64,000 nucleotides of DNA from the NCBI RefSeq assembly GCF_001458435.1, contig NZ_CYSF01000017.1, positions 186,001 through 250,000 of the forward strand, in the 5' to 3' direction. Both the position numbers and the translations under genes were made by a program. The notes under the pieces were generated by a model. The model was not told where the DNA came from. It was given only the letters and a program-made list of their open reading frames with translations, and made no database searches. This document shows positions 1 through 11,436 of the stretch, one piece after another. Source of the DNA: Thalassovita mediterranea. Lineage in GTDB: Bacteria; Pseudomonadota; Alphaproteobacteria; Rhodobacterales; Rhodobacteraceae. Positions within the stretch are counted from its first letter, which is position 1. Each line of letters opens with the position of its first letter.

Positions 1-66
1 AGGCCTGCGGTCGTCCTCAAATTATCCGTTGTGTTGCACACCCTTCTCAGTGGGCGCGCCCAACGG

Positions 67-86
67 TTATCCACATGTTATCCCCA
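67..86. promoter_or_regulatory. Two tandem DnaA-box-like 9-mers between ftsA and the expected ftsZ
   Basis: TTATCCACA at 67-75 is an exact match to the classical DnaA box, and TTATCCCCA at 78-86 differs by one base; the starts are 11 nt apart. A weaker TTATCCGTT lies at 22-30. The site is downstream of ftsA on the minus strand, where ftsZ normally follows in this cluster, so it would lie in the ftsZ upstream region. DnaA control of ftsZ is known in Caulobacter; its operation here is inferred. Confidence 0.5.
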
Positions 87-136
87 GCCTGCGCGTCTGT
101 CATCCGAAAATCAGCGCGACCGTGGGGATTTTTCCT

Positions 137-1471
137 TTACCAGTTCTCTTTGAACCAGCGCATCGCGCGCTTGAACGTGCGGTTCGATGTGCGGTCAATC
201 GGAGCCTCGAAGTCCCACCATTCATCCTGCGGATTGGCTGCAAACAGGCACATCCCCACGGCCGAGGCGAACCCCGGACCGGTCGCCGCCTGTGGCAGGC
301 CATGCACGCGCAACGGACGACCCAAACGGACCTGCTGCCCCAGAATGCGGCTGGCCAACCCGTCAAGGCCAGGGATCTGGCTACCGCCGCCGGTCAGCAC
401 GATCTGCTGGCTGGGCATGTGGTCGAACCCCGCCGCATCCAGACGTTCGCGCACCTCTTCGAGGATCTCTTCGACACGCGGACGCATGATGCCGATCAGT
501 TCAGCCCGGCTGACAGAGCGACGGTCGTGTTCCCAATCGCCCGTGTCCCCACCGGTTTCGATCATCTCACGATCATCCATTCCCGTGGCAACAACACCGC
601 CGTAGAAGGTCTTGATCCGTTCCGCTGTGGCATGGGGCACCGACAGGCCCATGGAAATATCACTAGTCACATGGTCACCGCCCATCCGCACCGCATCGGC
701 GTAGATCATGTGCTTCTTCATGAAGATCGAGATCGAGGTCGCACCGCCGCCCATGTCCACACAGGCCGCGCCCAGTTCCTGTTCATCCTCGACCAGCGCA
801 GAAATGCCGCTGACATATGCAGAGGAGGCAACACCGGCCAATTCCATATCACAACGCTTGATGCAATGCGCCAGATGCTGCACGGCGGCAGCATCCACGG
901 TCAGCATGTGCAAATCAGTCGACAAACGGTTGCCCAACTGTCCACGCGGGTCCGAAAGGCCAGAGCGATGGTCTAGGGCAAAGTTCACCGGATGGGCATG
1001 CAGCACCTCACGGCCATGGCCGTACTCGGGCACATCACAGGCGGCCAGCACCTGCGAAATGTCCTGTTCGCTGACCACCTGCCCCTGCAGGTCAATCGCA
1101 CCGGTCAGGCCATAACTGCGCGGCTCCGCCCCTGAAAAACACGCAATGACGTGATCCACACGAATATTCGCCATCTTCTGCGCAGCCTGAAGCGCGGTTC
1201 GGATGGCACGTTCGGTTTCGCCCATGGCGGTGATTTCGCCAAATTTCACCCCGCGCGACCGCGTGGTGGCGGCGCCAATCACCCGGAACCCGGCCTGCCC
1301 CGCCAAAGAGCCAACGCCCTCTGCCTCAAACCCGCCAGAGGTGCCGTCAAAGCGCAGCACCAGACAGGCGATTTTCGAGCTGCCCACATCCAGAATGGCG
1401 ACGACACCGCGTTGCATCGCAGCTTTGCGCATGTTCCGCATGGCCCGTTGGCTGTCATAAAGATCAAACAT
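137..1471 (-). CDS. ftsA: Cell division protein FtsA
   Basis: FtsA is an actin-like ATPase that anchors FtsZ filaments to the inner membrane and recruits later division proteins. The protein has 444 residues from the ATG at 1471. An upstream in-frame extension to 1531 exists but runs into ftsQ, whereas 1471 leaves only 4 nt after the ftsQ stop. The actin-type phosphate motif VVAILDVGSSKIACLVLR lies near residues 24-41, and the second phosphate loop is seen as DMGGGATSISIF. The adenosine motif VLTGGGSQIPGL lies towards the C-terminus. The gene is the last of the dcw run visible here and very likely co-transcribed with ftsQ. Confidence 0.96.
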   Translation of the reverse strand: MFDLYDSQRAMRNMRKAAMQRGVVAILDVGSSKIACLVLRFDGTSGGFEAEGVGSLAGQAGFRVIGAATTRSRGVKFGEITAMGETERAIRTALQAAQKMANIRVDHVIACFSGAEPRSYGLTGAIDLQGQVVSEQDISQVLAACDVPEYGHGREVLHAHPVNFALDHRSGLSDPRGQLGNRLSTDLHMLTVDAAAVQHLAHCIKRCDMELAGVASSAYVSGISALVEDEQELGAACVDMGGGATSISIFMKKHMIYADAVRMGGDHVTSDISMGLSVPHATAERIKTFYGGVVATGMDDREMIETGGDTGDWEHDRRSVSRAELIGIMRPRVEEILEEVRERLDAAGFDHMPSQQIVLTGGGSQIPGLDGLASRILGQQVRLGRPLRVHGLPQAATGPGFASAVGMCLFAANPQDEWWDFEAPIDRTSNRTFKRAMRWFKENW

Positions 1472-1475
1472 ACTC

Positions 1476-2558
1476 TTAATCCTCGAACCCGATCTTATTG
1501 ATGCGCCACCACTCTTGTACGGCGGCCTCATTCATGCGGATGGTTGGGCGACTGCCCAGACGCACATCCACCTGCGCCAGATCCCGCTGCATCACGTCTT
1601 GCACCTGATTGAGGGCGATCACACGCTGTAGCGCCTGAACCGCGCCCTCTTCGGGCAAAAGGATGCGCTGGTCACGATCCAGCACGATATCCCAGCGGCG
1701 CTGCCCCATACGAACAACCCCCCGGGTGCGGGGCGCCAAAGGCCCCAAAACAGAAATCAACTCCAGCGCCTCTGGCACCGCCAGATCTGCCGCGTCGCCG
1801 ACGATCAAAGGCAGATCTCGATGGGCCGCACGGCCGCCTTCGGCCTGCCCCACATAGTTCCCCTGCCCATCCAGCAGAGCCAGACCTTCGCGGGTACGCC
1901 ACAAAACCACCGGCAGGCGCTCGGTCACATCCACTTGCAATACACCGCCCGTACGCACACGGATCGACACATCCTTCACAGCTGGCAGGCCTGCAATGCT
2001 CTGACGCATTTGGTCCAGGTCCAACTCGAAGGAGCTGACAGGGAAATCGATTGGCACGATCTCTGTGATATCGTCGGTCACGGATGCGCTGGCGCCAGCG
2101 ACCTGCATTTCATCGACCATAAATTCGGGTCGCGTCTGAATGTCGTTCTTGATCCCAGCCACAAACAAGCGGAATTCGTCGCGCCGATCCTGATCGCTGA
2201 AATACAGCATCCCCGCAGCAAAGGCCGCGCCCATAGGCAAGCCAACGCGCAGGGTGAAGCGAAACAGCGGCGTCAACATCAAACGCTGCAAACGATAAGA
2301 CCAGCGCGACGGCGCTGGATCAACAGAAGGACGTTTGGGTTGTGCAGCCTGCAGGCGGTCATTCAGAAAACTGGGTGCAGCCCCCGGCAGGTATTCCTGC
2401 GGCGGCGCCGGATCAGGATGCGGCGCATGGGCCGCGCCAGCACGCGCCTCACCCGCCTGACCGTGCCCCTGCCCCGCGCCATAAACAGGCGTCCGTGCGT
2501 GCTGCTGTTGCTGTTGGGCACGCAGATGCGGCGGCTGCGGTGGGGTCACCTGTCGCAT
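1476..2558 (-). CDS. ftsQ: Cell division protein FtsQ
   Basis: FtsQ is a bitopic inner membrane protein linking early and late divisome proteins through its periplasmic POTRA and beta domains. The chosen start gives 360 residues; an in-frame start at 2579 would add seven. The N-terminal cytoplasmic part (to about residue 85) is rich in Gln, Pro and Ala and looks disordered. One membrane segment follows (about 90-115, [20 protein letters not shown]), then a POTRA-like region beginning [16 protein letters not shown]. The gene overlaps the 3' end of ddl by 13 nt, which suggests translational coupling in the ddl-ftsQ-ftsA series. Confidence 0.92.
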   Translation of the reverse strand: MRQVTPPQPPHLRAQQQQQHARTPVYGAGQGHGQAGEARAGAAHAPHPDPAPPQEYLPGAAPSFLNDRLQAAQPKRPSVDPAPSRWSYRLQRLMLTPLFRFTLRVGLPMGAAFAAGMLYFSDQDRRDEFRLFVAGIKNDIQTRPEFMVDEMQVAGASASVTDDITEIVPIDFPVSSFELDLDQMRQSIAGLPAVKDVSIRVRTGGVLQVDVTERLPVVLWRTREGLALLDGQGNYVGQAEGGRAAHRDLPLIVGDAADLAVPEALELISVLGPLAPRTRGVVRMGQRRWDIVLDRDQRILLPEEGAVQALQRVIALNQVQDVMQRDLAQVDVRLGSRPTIRMNEAAVQEWWRINKIGFED

Positions 2559-3460
2559 GAGGCATCCTCCACCATCCATTTGCAGAACTGACCGAATGTC
2601 ATCCCCTGCAGCGCCGCCTGTTCCGGGCTAAGCGACGTCGGCGTCATCCCAGGCTGCGTGTTAGTTTCCAGCAGGATCAGGCCGGACAGGCCCTTGTCTT
2701 CATCCCAGCGGAAATCGGTGCGGCTGACACCACGGCACCCCAGCGCCTGATGGGCGCGCAGGGCGTAGTCTTCACACGCTGCATAAATCTCGGCAGGGAC
2801 TTCGGCGGGCAGGACGTGACGCGATCCGCCAGTCTTGTATTTGGCGTCGTAATCATACCAGCCATCAGTCAGGATATCGGTCACCCCAAGGCAACGGTCG
2901 CCCATCACGGTCGCTGTCAGTTCGCGGCCCGGAACGAATGCCTCAACCATCACCACATCAGGCATATCATCCGACAGCTTCGGCGGGCCATTGGCCGCCT
3001 CATTCACCAGATACACCCCGACGGAAGACCCTTCGTTATAGGGTTTCACCACATAGGGTGGCGTCAGCACATGGTCGGCCTCCACCTCTGCTTTCGTGGC
3101 CAGCACACTGGCGGCAACGGGCAGGCCTGCGGCTACGTAGGTCTGTTTGGAACGTTCTTTGTCCATCGCAAGGGCCGAGGCTAGAACGCCGGAATGGGTG
3201 TAGGGAATGCGCATCCATTCAAGAATGCCCTGCACGCAGCCATCTTCGCCCCAGCGGCCATGCAGCGCGTTGAACACCACGTCGGGCGCAATCTCTGCCA
3301 GTCGCGCAGCCAGATCAGGGCCGGCGTCGACCTCTATGACTTGAAAACCTTCACCCTCCAGCGCCTTCGCGCACTCGTGCCCTGTGCTCAGCGACACTTC
3401 GCGTTCAGCCGAAGTGCCCCCTTTCAGGACGACGATCAGAGGGGCTGTCCTGCTCGACAT
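2546..3460 (-). CDS. ddl: D-alanine--D-alanine ligase
   Basis: Ddl is an ATP-grasp enzyme joining two D-alanines to make the dipeptide added by MurF to the peptidoglycan precursor. From the ATG at 3460 it has 304 residues, the usual length. A GTG two codons upstream (3466) is an alternative, because a GAGG lies at good distance from it. Visible motifs are the N-terminal [18 protein letters not shown], the ATP-binding [13 protein letters not shown], and the C-terminal metal site [16 protein letters not shown]. It is followed by overlapping ftsQ. The 100-nt gap behind murB holds the near-palindrome CGATCACTTAAGCGATCG (3482-3499), so ddl may have its own promoter. Confidence 0.95.
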   Translation of the reverse strand: MSSRTAPLIVVLKGGTSAEREVSLSTGHECAKALEGEGFQVIEVDAGPDLAARLAEIAPDVVFNALHGRWGEDGCVQGILEWMRIPYTHSGVLASALAMDKERSKQTYVAAGLPVAASVLATKAEVEADHVLTPPYVVKPYNEGSSVGVYLVNEAANGPPKLSDDMPDVVMVEAFVPGRELTATVMGDRCLGVTDILTDGWYDYDAKYKTGGSRHVLPAEVPAEIYAACEDYALRAHQALGCRGVSRTDFRWDEDKGLSGLILLETNTQPGMTPTSLSPEQAALQGMTFGQFCKWMVEDASCDR

Positions 3461-3563
3461 ACCCACTATTGCCTCAACTTTCGATCACTTAAGCGATCGT
3501 TTTTACTGCATTTTTATTTTTATCACGGGGATATTGCCCCGCGTATTGGCGCGTTTGGCGCTC

Positions 3564-4499
3564 TTATTGCGGTGTCGATTCCCCGACCCGCATAATTTCC
3601 CAGTGTAGCGTGATGCCGCTATTTTCGTAAACCTTTTTTATAACCTCTTCGCCTAGGCCCTCGAGGTCGGCGGCAGTGGCGTTATCCGCGTTGATGAGGA
3701 AGTTTGAATGCTTCTCACTCATCTGCGCGCCGCCTTTTCGGGCCCCGCGCATGCCAGCATCATCAATGACCTTCCACGCTTTCAGGTCATGCACATCATC
3801 CGCCTTGCCTGTGGACGAAAACCCTGCCGGATTGCGGAAAGTACTGCCAGCACTGCGATCTTTGGTTGGCTGAGTGGCGTCACGTTTGGCCAGCTGATCG
3901 GCCATCCGCGCCTCCAGCTCTGCGGCGTCGCCTGTGGGCGCCTCAAAGGTCGCGTCAACCAGCACCCAGCCTTCTGGCAGGGTGGACTGACGGTAGCCAA
4001 ATTGCAGATCCTCTGGGGTGAGCGTCACCAGTTCGCCACTGAGCGTGACTGCGCGGACACTGATCAGCACATCTGCCACATAGGACCCATAACACCCCGC
4101 ATTCATCCGCACCGCACCGCCGATACCGCCGGGGATTGTGCGAAGAAACGTCAGATCCAGCCCGGCGCTTGCCGCCTTGCGCGCCACATGCGCATCCAGC
4201 GCCGCGGCCCCTGCGGTGACGCGATTGCCGTCAATCGCAATCTCGTTAAAGCCGCGCCCCAGCCGGATGACAACAGCGCGCATGCCGCCGTCACGGACGA
4301 TCAGGTTGCTGCCAACCCCCATCGGGAACACCGGCACCTCCGCAGGCAAAGCCGCCAGAAACGCCTGCAAGTCCGCCACGTCAGCAGGTTGGAACAACAC
4401 ATCCGCCGGACCGCCCACACGCAGCCAGGTTAGATCGCTCATCGGTTTGTCGTGGGTCAGCTTGCCACGAACCTCTGGCAGTGCTTCAGGCAGTTTCAT
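3564..4499 (-). CDS. murB: UDP-N-acetylenolpyruvoylglucosamine reductase MurB
   Basis: MurB is the FAD- and NADPH-dependent cytoplasmic enzyme that reduces enolpyruvyl-UDP-GlcNAc to UDP-MurNAc. The 311 residues fit the shorter type II enzymes. FAD-binding segments are visible as [12 protein letters not shown] and [18 protein letters not shown]. The catalytic serine region is [12 protein letters not shown], and [16 protein letters not shown] carries the conserved C-terminal element. The start overlaps the end of the DUF2484 gene by 14 nt, and ddl follows after 103 nt, the Rhodobacterales order. Confidence 0.96.
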   Translation of the reverse strand: MKLPEALPEVRGKLTHDKPMSDLTWLRVGGPADVLFQPADVADLQAFLAALPAEVPVFPMGVGSNLIVRDGGMRAVVIRLGRGFNEIAIDGNRVTAGAAALDAHVARKAASAGLDLTFLRTIPGGIGGAVRMNAGCYGSYVADVLISVRAVTLSGELVTLTPEDLQFGYRQSTLPEGWVLVDATFEAPTGDAAELEARMADQLAKRDATQPTKDRSAGSTFRNPAGFSSTGKADDVHDLKAWKVIDDAGMRGARKGGAQMSEKHSNFLINADNATAADLEGLGEEVIKKVYENSGITLHWEIMRVGESTPQ

Positions 4500-4749
4500 C
4501 GTGTCTTCTCATCATTCGTTTCATTCGCCGCAGCAGAAAGATCACCGGCCAGCGCAGCACAGACATCGCACCTGCCAAAACCAACAGGCCCAGCCAAGGA
4601 CCATGCTCATAGACCACAAAGCCCAGAATGGGAATTCCACATGTGATCAATCCCCACGCCTGCGGCCAGTGGCGCCGCTGCGACGGTAACATCGCCAGCA
4701 CGTTTGCGACCAGAAACCATATACATGTCAGCGTCAGTGCAAAGCTCAT
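4486..4749 (-). CDS. DUF2484 family small membrane protein
   Basis: This is an 87-residue protein with two or three hydrophobic segments (about 3-20, 29-47 and 50-70) and a strongly basic C-terminus ([10 protein letters not shown]). The family is unassigned in function but commonly lies between murC and murB in Rhodobacterales dcw clusters. Here it shares an ATGA overlap with the permease upstream and overlaps murB by 14 nt downstream, so the three are probably translated as a coupled unit. A role in cell envelope assembly is only suggested by position. Confidence 0.85.
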   Translation of the reverse strand: MSFALTLTCIWFLVANVLAMLPSQRRHWPQAWGLITCGIPILGFVVYEHGPWLGLLVLAGAMSVLRWPVIFLLRRMKRMMRRHDETA

Positions 4750-5966
4750 GCCGCGCCGCCCTGTAGCAGGTCCAAAATCCCGAAATTCACCGCCAATGCA
4801 CCAAGGGCTGCCAGCAGCCCCAGAACAGGCACCAGCATCGGCACGCGGAATGGCGCCTCTGGCTGTTTGCGTTTCATCGCGATCAGGGCCAAATTGACGA
4901 TGACAAAGATGCTTAGCAGCAGTGTCGACGCCCCCTCAGCCAAGGAAGATACTGGCAATACCAGCGCCGCGACCGTGACCAAGCCACCGATCAACACAGT
5001 TGCCAGCGTTGGTGTACCAAAACGCGCACTGGTGTGGTGGAACACGGCCAGCGCGGGCGTGCGCCGCCCGATGCCGAACAGCACCCGCGCCGCCATGACG
5101 ATCTGCGCCAGCACCCCGTTCAGCGCTGCTGCCACTGCGATGGCCGACAGGAAGGCCGCTGGCGCTGCCGCGCCCGACGTGTCACCCTGATGCCAAACCA
5201 GCAACAAGGGCTGTTCGCTAACGGTCAGATCCGCCAAAGGCACCGCCCGCACCGCCGCATAAGACACCACCGCATAGATGATTGAGGTGATCATCAGCGA
5301 CAACAAGATCGCGCGCGGCAGGGTCTTTTCAGGGCGTTTGACCTCTTCGGCCATGTTGACGATGTCCTCAAACCCGATGAAGGCGAAAAATGCCAGCACA
5401 GCCGCCGCACCTACACCCGTCCAAACAGGCGGGGCCGCGGCACTCAGATCCGCCACAGGCGCGGTGCTGAGGCCGACCCAGACAACGATCCCCAGACCGA
5501 TCAGCTCAACCGCGGTGAACAAAGCGGCCAAAGCCAGACTTTCTAACACACCAACCAGCGCCACCGCGATAAGCAAGCCACCCATCACCACAATCGCCAC
5601 TTCGGCGGGAATGGGGGTGATTGCCGTCAGATAACCAGCGCCACCACGCAGCACCGCCGCGCCAGAGATGGAGCCGGTGATCACAATCGCCAGCCCGATC
5701 AACGCGCCAAGGCTGGGAATGCCCAATCCCTCGGACACATAAACTGCTTCCCCGCCGGCTTCGGGCAGACGGGTGGAAAATTCGGCGTAACTCAGCGCCG
5801 TAGGGGCCGCGATCATCCCTGCCAGAAGGAAGGCCAGTGGCGCCCAGATCCCCGCCTCGGCGGCCACCGCGCCGACCAGCACGTAGATCCCTGCGCCCAC
5901 CATCACGCCGACGCCATAGGCCGTCAGCAGTGGCAGTCCAATGCGCCGTTTCAGTGCATCTGCCAT
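4746..5966 (-). CDS. APC-superfamily amino acid permease
   Basis: This is a predicted inner membrane amino acid transporter of the APC superfamily, 406 residues, with about twelve hydrophobic segments. The N-terminus RRIGLPLLTAYGVGVMVGAG carries the TM1 glycine-rich motif, and FFAFIGFEDIVNMAEEVKRP is the family signature in the middle. The start at 5966 has AAGGGG seven nt upstream; the ORF could open 36 nt earlier. The substrate cannot be told from sequence. It lies between murC and DUF2484, positions usually adjacent in related clusters, and its stop codon overlaps the DUF2484 start. Confidence 0.88.
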   Translation of the reverse strand: MADALKRRIGLPLLTAYGVGVMVGAGIYVLVGAVAAEAGIWAPLAFLLAGMIAAPTALSYAEFSTRLPEAGGEAVYVSEGLGIPSLGALIGLAIVITGSISGAAVLRGGAGYLTAITPIPAEVAIVVMGGLLIAVALVGVLESLALAALFTAVELIGLGIVVWVGLSTAPVADLSAAAPPVWTGVGAAAVLAFFAFIGFEDIVNMAEEVKRPEKTLPRAILLSLMITSIIYAVVSYAAVRAVPLADLTVSEQPLLLVWHQGDTSGAAAPAAFLSAIAVAAALNGVLAQIVMAARVLFGIGRRTPALAVFHHTSARFGTPTLATVLIGGLVTVAALVLPVSSLAEGASTLLLSIFVIVNLALIAMKRKQPEAPFRVPMLVPVLGLLAALGALAVNFGILDLLQGGAA

Positions 5967-6003
5967 TCTAAATCCCCTTACCCTTTGGCCGTAATGCCCC
6001 ACG

Positions 6004-6102
6004 ACCGATGGGTTAAGTCATATGTCAAAATAAGAACCGCGCCCTTGAGATAGCTCAAGAGCGCAAGAGGCCGTGCTGCCGAAAAGTGGCCGACCCATCG
6101 GT
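6004..6102. repeat. 10-bp inverted repeat between murC and the permease
   Basis: ACCGATGGGT at 6004-6013 is matched exactly by ACCCATCGGT at 6093-6102. The arms are 79 nt apart and bracket the non-coding stretch upstream of the permease gene, including the hairpin at 6039-6064. It could be a regulator site pair or a scar of the event that placed the permease here; no direct evidence favours either. Confidence 0.5.
6039..6064 (-). terminator. Hairpin downstream of murC, possible weak terminator
   Basis: GCGC and CTTGAG on the left pair with CTCAAG and GCGC on the right around the loop ATAG, with a single mismatch. On the minus strand the hairpin is followed by GGTTCTTATTTTG, only moderately U-rich, so it may be an attenuator rather than a strong terminator between murC and the permease. 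Confidence 0.4.
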
Positions 6103-6162
6103 TAGACGAATACGCCCCCTGCCCCGCGTCCTGTCAACGCTGACGCAAGGGGCAGTGGCACC

Positions 6163-7560
6163 TCAGCCGCCCAGACGTGACGGCAAGGCATTGGCCCATG
6201 CTGAAATCGTGCCCGCCCCAAGGCAGACAACCATATCGCCGGGCTGTGTCTGTTCGCGCACCAGACGTTCCAGATCCGCCTCTGACAGCACCGCGCGGGC
6301 GTGACGATGACCGTGACGGATCAGACCTGCGACCAGGTCGTCGTGGCTGGCCCCCTCAATCGGGTCTTCGCCAGCGGCAAACACCTCGGCGATGCCGACA
6401 ACGTCTGCCTCGTTAAAGCAGGAACAGAAGTCCTCGAAATGGTGGCTCAGCCGCGAATAGCGGTGCGGCTGGTGCACGGCAATCACGCGGCCTTCGGTCG
6501 CTTGACGCGCGGCTTTCAGCACCGCGGCAATTTCGGTCGGGTGGTGGCCGTAGTCGTCGATGATGGTGACACCGTTCACCTCACCCACGCGGGTAAAGCG
6601 GCGGTTCACGCCCTTGAAACCTGCCAGCGCATCACGGATTTCATCGGCCTTCATGCCCAGATGACGCGCCACCGCAATGGCCGACAAAGCGTTAGAAACG
6701 TTGTGATCACCTGGCATTGGCAGTTTGCAGCCCTCAATCACCATATCTTCGGCCTGCAGGGCAACATCAAACAATGCGGCGCCCTGTTCATAGCGCAGGT
6801 TGATCGCGCGCACATCGGCCTGCGCGTTAAAGCCGTAGGTCACAACGCGACGGTCGGTGATTTTGCCCACCAACGCCTGCACATCCGCATCATCGGTGCA
6901 GCAGATCGCCAGCCCGTAGAAGGGAATGCCGGAGACAAATTCGTAGAACCCCTGATGCAGCGCCTCTTCGGTGCCCCAGTGTTCCATATGTTCGGGGTCG
7001 ATGTTGGTGACGATGGCAATGGTCGCAGGCAGTCGGTTGAAAGTGCCGTCGCTTTCATCAGCCTCAACCACCATCCAGTCGGATGTGCCGACACGGGCGT
7101 TGGAGCCATAGGCGTGAATGATACCGCCGTTGATCACCGTCGGGTCCACACCGCCTGCATCCAGCAGGGTGGCGACCATCGTGGTTGTGGTGGTCTTGCC
7201 ATGGGTGCCCGCAACCGCAACGTTGGATTTCAAACGCATCAGTTCCGCCAGCATTTCAGCGCGGCGCACAACGGGCAGGCCCAGACGACGCGCCTCATCC
7301 AATTCGGGGTTGCCCGGTTTGATGGCGGAGGAGATGACAATCACCTCAGCGCCTTCGAGGTTCGCGGCGGCCTGACCAACAAAGATCTTGGCGCCCATGC
7401 CCGCCAGACGGTCGGTGATTTTCGACGCCTTCAGGTCGCTGCCCTGAACGGTATAGCCGTGATTCAGCAGCACCTCAGCAATGCCCGACATGCCGATGCC
7501 GCCGATCCCGACAAAATGGATCGCGCCCACATCAACGGGGAGTTTGGTTGCTGCGTTCAT
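6163..7560 (-). CDS. murC: UDP-N-acetylmuramate--L-alanine ligase MurC
   Basis: MurC adds the first amino acid, L-alanine, to UDP-MurNAc at the expense of ATP in the cytoplasm. The protein has 465 residues, normal for the family. The N-terminal Rossmann motif is [17 protein letters not shown] (about 16-32), the P-loop is [17 protein letters not shown], and the central-domain Mur ligase motif appears as [11 protein letters not shown] followed by [10 protein letters not shown]. It follows murG by 27 nt on the same strand. Confidence 0.97.
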   Translation of the reverse strand: MNAATKLPVDVGAIHFVGIGGIGMSGIAEVLLNHGYTVQGSDLKASKITDRLAGMGAKIFVGQAAANLEGAEVIVISSAIKPGNPELDEARRLGLPVVRRAEMLAELMRLKSNVAVAGTHGKTTTTTMVATLLDAGGVDPTVINGGIIHAYGSNARVGTSDWMVVEADESDGTFNRLPATIAIVTNIDPEHMEHWGTEEALHQGFYEFVSGIPFYGLAICCTDDADVQALVGKITDRRVVTYGFNAQADVRAINLRYEQGAALFDVALQAEDMVIEGCKLPMPGDHNVSNALSAIAVARHLGMKADEIRDALAGFKGVNRRFTRVGEVNGVTIIDDYGHHPTEIAAVLKAARQATEGRVIAVHQPHRYSRLSHHFEDFCSCFNEADVVGIAEVFAAGEDPIEGASHDDLVAGLIRHGHRHARAVLSEADLERLVREQTQPGDMVVCLGAGTISAWANALPSRLGG

Positions 7561-7587
7561 GACTTACCCTTTCTGCGCCGGATCATC

Positions 7588-8685
7588 TCAGCTCCGGCCT
7601 TTCTGCGCCAATGCCTCGACCATTTCACTCAATTCCCGGGCCGCATCGGGCTTGCCCTGCGACAACGCCGCCTGCGCCATCAGGGATGCACCACGCGCAT
7701 TGCCAAGGACCAGCGCTATCTGCTCAGAAAGCGTCGCAACTGCAAGTCGATTTTCCGGCAACAGGATCGCTGCGCCTGCATCCACCAGCCCACGGGCGTT
7801 GGCGGTTTGGTGATCGCCCGTCGCCGCAGCAAAGGGGATCAGGATCGACGGGCGCCCAATGACGCTGATATCCGCCACAGACGACGCGCCAGAGCGCGAG
7901 ATGACCAGCTGTGCCTCACTCATCCGGCGCGGCACATCGTTGAAGAAGGGCTGCACATCCGCCGCAATCCCGTGGTCTGCATAAAAGGCGCTGACGCGGT
8001 CATGATCCTCGGCGCGGGCCTGATGGGCGACACGGATATTGCCCAAAATCTCCAGCGGCAGTTCAGCAATGGCGGCGGGCACCATATCCGACAGGATACG
8101 CGCGCCCTGACTGCCGCCAATGACCAGCACCTCCATCGGGTAATCACCGGGGGTGATATAGCCTGCACCGGCGCGTTCCAGCACGGCGCCGCGCACGGGA
8201 TTGCCGGTGTGATGCCCCTCGACCCCCTCTGGCAAGGTGGTGGGCCATGTGCCGCAGGCCACTGCATCGACGCGCTTGGCAAAAATCTGGTTCACCCGAC
8301 CAAGGACGCCGTTTTGTTCATGGATCATTCGCGGACGACGCAGCAAGGTCGCTGCCGCCAGCGCGGGGATCGACGGGTAGCCGCCAAAACCCACAACAAC
8401 GTCAGGCTTATCGCGCAGCATCCGTGCGCTCATGCCCAGAACGCCGCCCAAGATGCGAAACGGCACCAGTGCCTTGGCCAGAATGCCGCCACGGGCAAAG
8501 GTGGCCGATGATACCTCTTCGATCTCAACCGTGTGGGGGAAGCCGCCGGTGTAGCGCGCGCCACGCGCGTCGGTGGATAGCTTTACCCGCCACCCCTTGC
8601 GCAGCATCACCTCTGCCAGTGCCTGCGCCGGGAACATATGTCCGCCGGTGCCCCCTGCCGCAATCACCAAAAGCGGTGCCGCCAT
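7588..8685 (-). CDS. murG: UDP-GlcNAc:lipid I GlcNAc transferase MurG
   Basis: MurG is the peripheral inner membrane glycosyltransferase (GT28) that converts lipid I to lipid II. The protein has 365 residues. The N-terminal glycine-rich loop [17 protein letters not shown] is at residues 9-25; [19 protein letters not shown] and the donor-domain [16 protein letters not shown] are also visible, as is the UDP-GlcNAc-binding region [15 protein letters not shown]. An AGGAGGCAGAGAA ribosome binding site precedes the ATG. A hairpin terminator lies upstream, after ftsW, so murG and murC may have their own promoter. Confidence 0.97.
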   Translation of the reverse strand: MAAPLLVIAAGGTGGHMFPAQALAEVMLRKGWRVKLSTDARGARYTGGFPHTVEIEEVSSATFARGGILAKALVPFRILGGVLGMSARMLRDKPDVVVGFGGYPSIPALAAATLLRRPRMIHEQNGVLGRVNQIFAKRVDAVACGTWPTTLPEGVEGHHTGNPVRGAVLERAGAGYITPGDYPMEVLVIGGSQGARILSDMVPAAIAELPLEILGNIRVAHQARAEDHDRVSAFYADHGIAADVQPFFNDVPRRMSEAQLVISRSGASSVADISVIGRPSILIPFAAATGDHQTANARGLVDAGAAILLPENRLAVATLSEQIALVLGNARGASLMAQAALSQGKPDAARELSEMVEALAQKGRS

Positions 8686-8774
8686 TTCTCTGCCTCCTGC
8701 CCTGCGCGCCTGAGCCGCCGGATCGTTGTTCTATCTGGATCAGAGGCCGCGATGCCGCGCCGCCCCTTCCCTGT

Positions 8775-8810
8775 TCCTAAAAGAAAACACACCGCCGTGA
8801 AAGGCGGTGC
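8775..8810 (-). terminator. Rho-independent terminator after ftsW
   Basis: On the minus strand CACCGCC (8803-8809), loop TTTCAC and GGCGGTG (8790-8796) form a 7-bp GC stem followed by TGTTTTCTTTT. It lies 16 nt past the ftsW stop and separates ftsW from murG. Confidence 0.75.
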
Positions 8811-8825
8811 GTTACGTTCCCTGAT

Positions 8826-9992
8826 TTAGCGGCGGTGTCCTCGCAAGATATCGCCGATCTGCCCCTGTGGCCGCGTGCGGGTAAAGGCCAAGAGCATCCC
8901 CACTGCGATCCCACCCGCAATCAACGAAGAGCCGCCATAGCTCACGAAAGGCAGGGTCATCCCCTTGGATGGTAGCATACGCACTGCCACCCCCATGTTG
9001 ATCAGAGCCTGCACCGCAAAGATTGCCGCCAGCCCGGTGCCAGCCAGTCGAATGAACACGTCGCGTTCTTTGATCAACCGATAGAAAGAGCGCAGTGCAA
9101 TCGTGGCGTAAAGTGCGATGACGACCAGCACCATCACAAGACCGTACTCTTCAGCCGCCACTGCGATAATGAAATCTGTATGCGCATCGGGCAGTGACCA
9201 TTTCACCTCACCCTCACCCAGACCAACACCGAAAAAACCGCCTTCGCGGATGGCGTTGGTGGCATAGCCAATCTGGGTGGTTGGATCGACCTCAGGGTTT
9301 AAAAACCCATCGATCCGGCGCGCGACGTGTTCCGAATTGTGATAGGCAAAAGTGCCGCCCAACATCACAACGAACAATGCCCCCATCAACAGCAAGATCG
9401 GCGCACCAGCGACGAAGTACATCACCGCCCAACCGAAAAACACCAGCGATGCCTGCCCGAAATCCGGCTGCAACGCCAGCACGACAACGATGAATCCCGT
9501 CAGAACAAACGCCCACAGGCGCCCCGGTGGACCGTTGATTTCCTGACTGGCCGCCAACAGCCAGGCCGTCACCACAACAAAACCAGGCTTCAGAAATTCG
9601 GACGGCTGTAGCGACGCAAAGCCCAGGCGATACCACCGCACGGCCCCCTTGCCGAAATCAGTGCCAAACACCGGCAACGCCAGCACAGCGATCAAAGCCG
9701 CCAAAAATCCTAGCACTGCCAGACGCCGCACCAACTGCGGCGGCATCATAGAGGTCGCAAACATCGCAACCAGCGCCATACCGCCAAAGATCAGCTGCCG
9801 TTCGACATAGTGAAACGGATCCAGTCCATTCTTTTCAGCCAACGGAGGAGAAGCCGCAAACCCAAGCAGCAACCCGATGCCGAACAGCGCCAAGATACAG
9901 GTCACCGTGACCTTATCCAGCGTACGCCACCATTTGGGGAGAACCGGCTCCACATCCCGCACGGGGACCGAGCCATGAACCATTGCTGTCAT
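8826..9992 (-). CDS. ftsW: Septal peptidoglycan glycosyltransferase FtsW
   Basis: FtsW is the SEDS-family polytopic membrane protein that polymerises lipid II at the septum together with FtsI. It has 388 residues and about ten hydrophobic segments. The C-terminal family signature around GVAVRMLPSKGMTLPFVSYGG is clear, and the conserved loop region includes EEYGLVMV. A start three codons in (ATG at 9983) is also possible; no strong ribosome binding site decides. In this cluster it is separated from murD by three foreign-looking genes and followed by a terminator. Confidence 0.96.
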   Translation of the reverse strand: MTAMVHGSVPVRDVEPVLPKWWRTLDKVTVTCILALFGIGLLLGFAASPPLAEKNGLDPFHYVERQLIFGGMALVAMFATSMMPPQLVRRLAVLGFLAALIAVLALPVFGTDFGKGAVRWYRLGFASLQPSEFLKPGFVVVTAWLLAASQEINGPPGRLWAFVLTGFIVVVLALQPDFGQASLVFFGWAVMYFVAGAPILLLMGALFVVMLGGTFAYHNSEHVARRIDGFLNPEVDPTTQIGYATNAIREGGFFGVGLGEGEVKWSLPDAHTDFIIAVAAEEYGLVMVLVVIALYATIALRSFYRLIKERDVFIRLAGTGLAAIFAVQALINMGVAVRMLPSKGMTLPFVSYGGSSLIAGGIAVGMLLAFTRTRPQGQIGDILRGHRR

Positions 9993-10122
9993 GGGAACCT
10001 ACCAATACTGCCTCAATCACTGTCCCTTTGCGGGATCTGGGCCGAATGATAACGCGAATCCCATTTTCAGGCCAGCGGTAATGCGGCCTAGGCTGGTGGG
10101 CCCCTCGCCGCCCTCGATACCC

Positions 10123-10147
10123 CCCTTTCAATGATCTGCAAATACTC
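10123..10147. repeat. Extragenic motif, copy a
   Basis: CCCTTTCAATG...AAATACTCCCC on the plus strand, in the gap between ftsW and the flavoprotein gene. It resembles copies at 14373, 50990 and 56177-56223. This copy is the most diverged, with ATCTG in place of TTC(N)A in the middle. Confidence 0.5.
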
Positions 10148-10213
10148 CCCTCCAACCGCGCAGCCACACACCACCCTCTTGCATTTCGCGCCACTCTCAG
10201 GCACGCCGCCTAC

Positions 10214-11434
<1,221 letters not shown>

Positions 11435-11436
11435 CC

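Noticed and set aside
6301-8511. 736-codon open frame on the plus strand
   Set aside because: It lies opposite murC and murG and is a GC-rich antisense shadow without family motifs.
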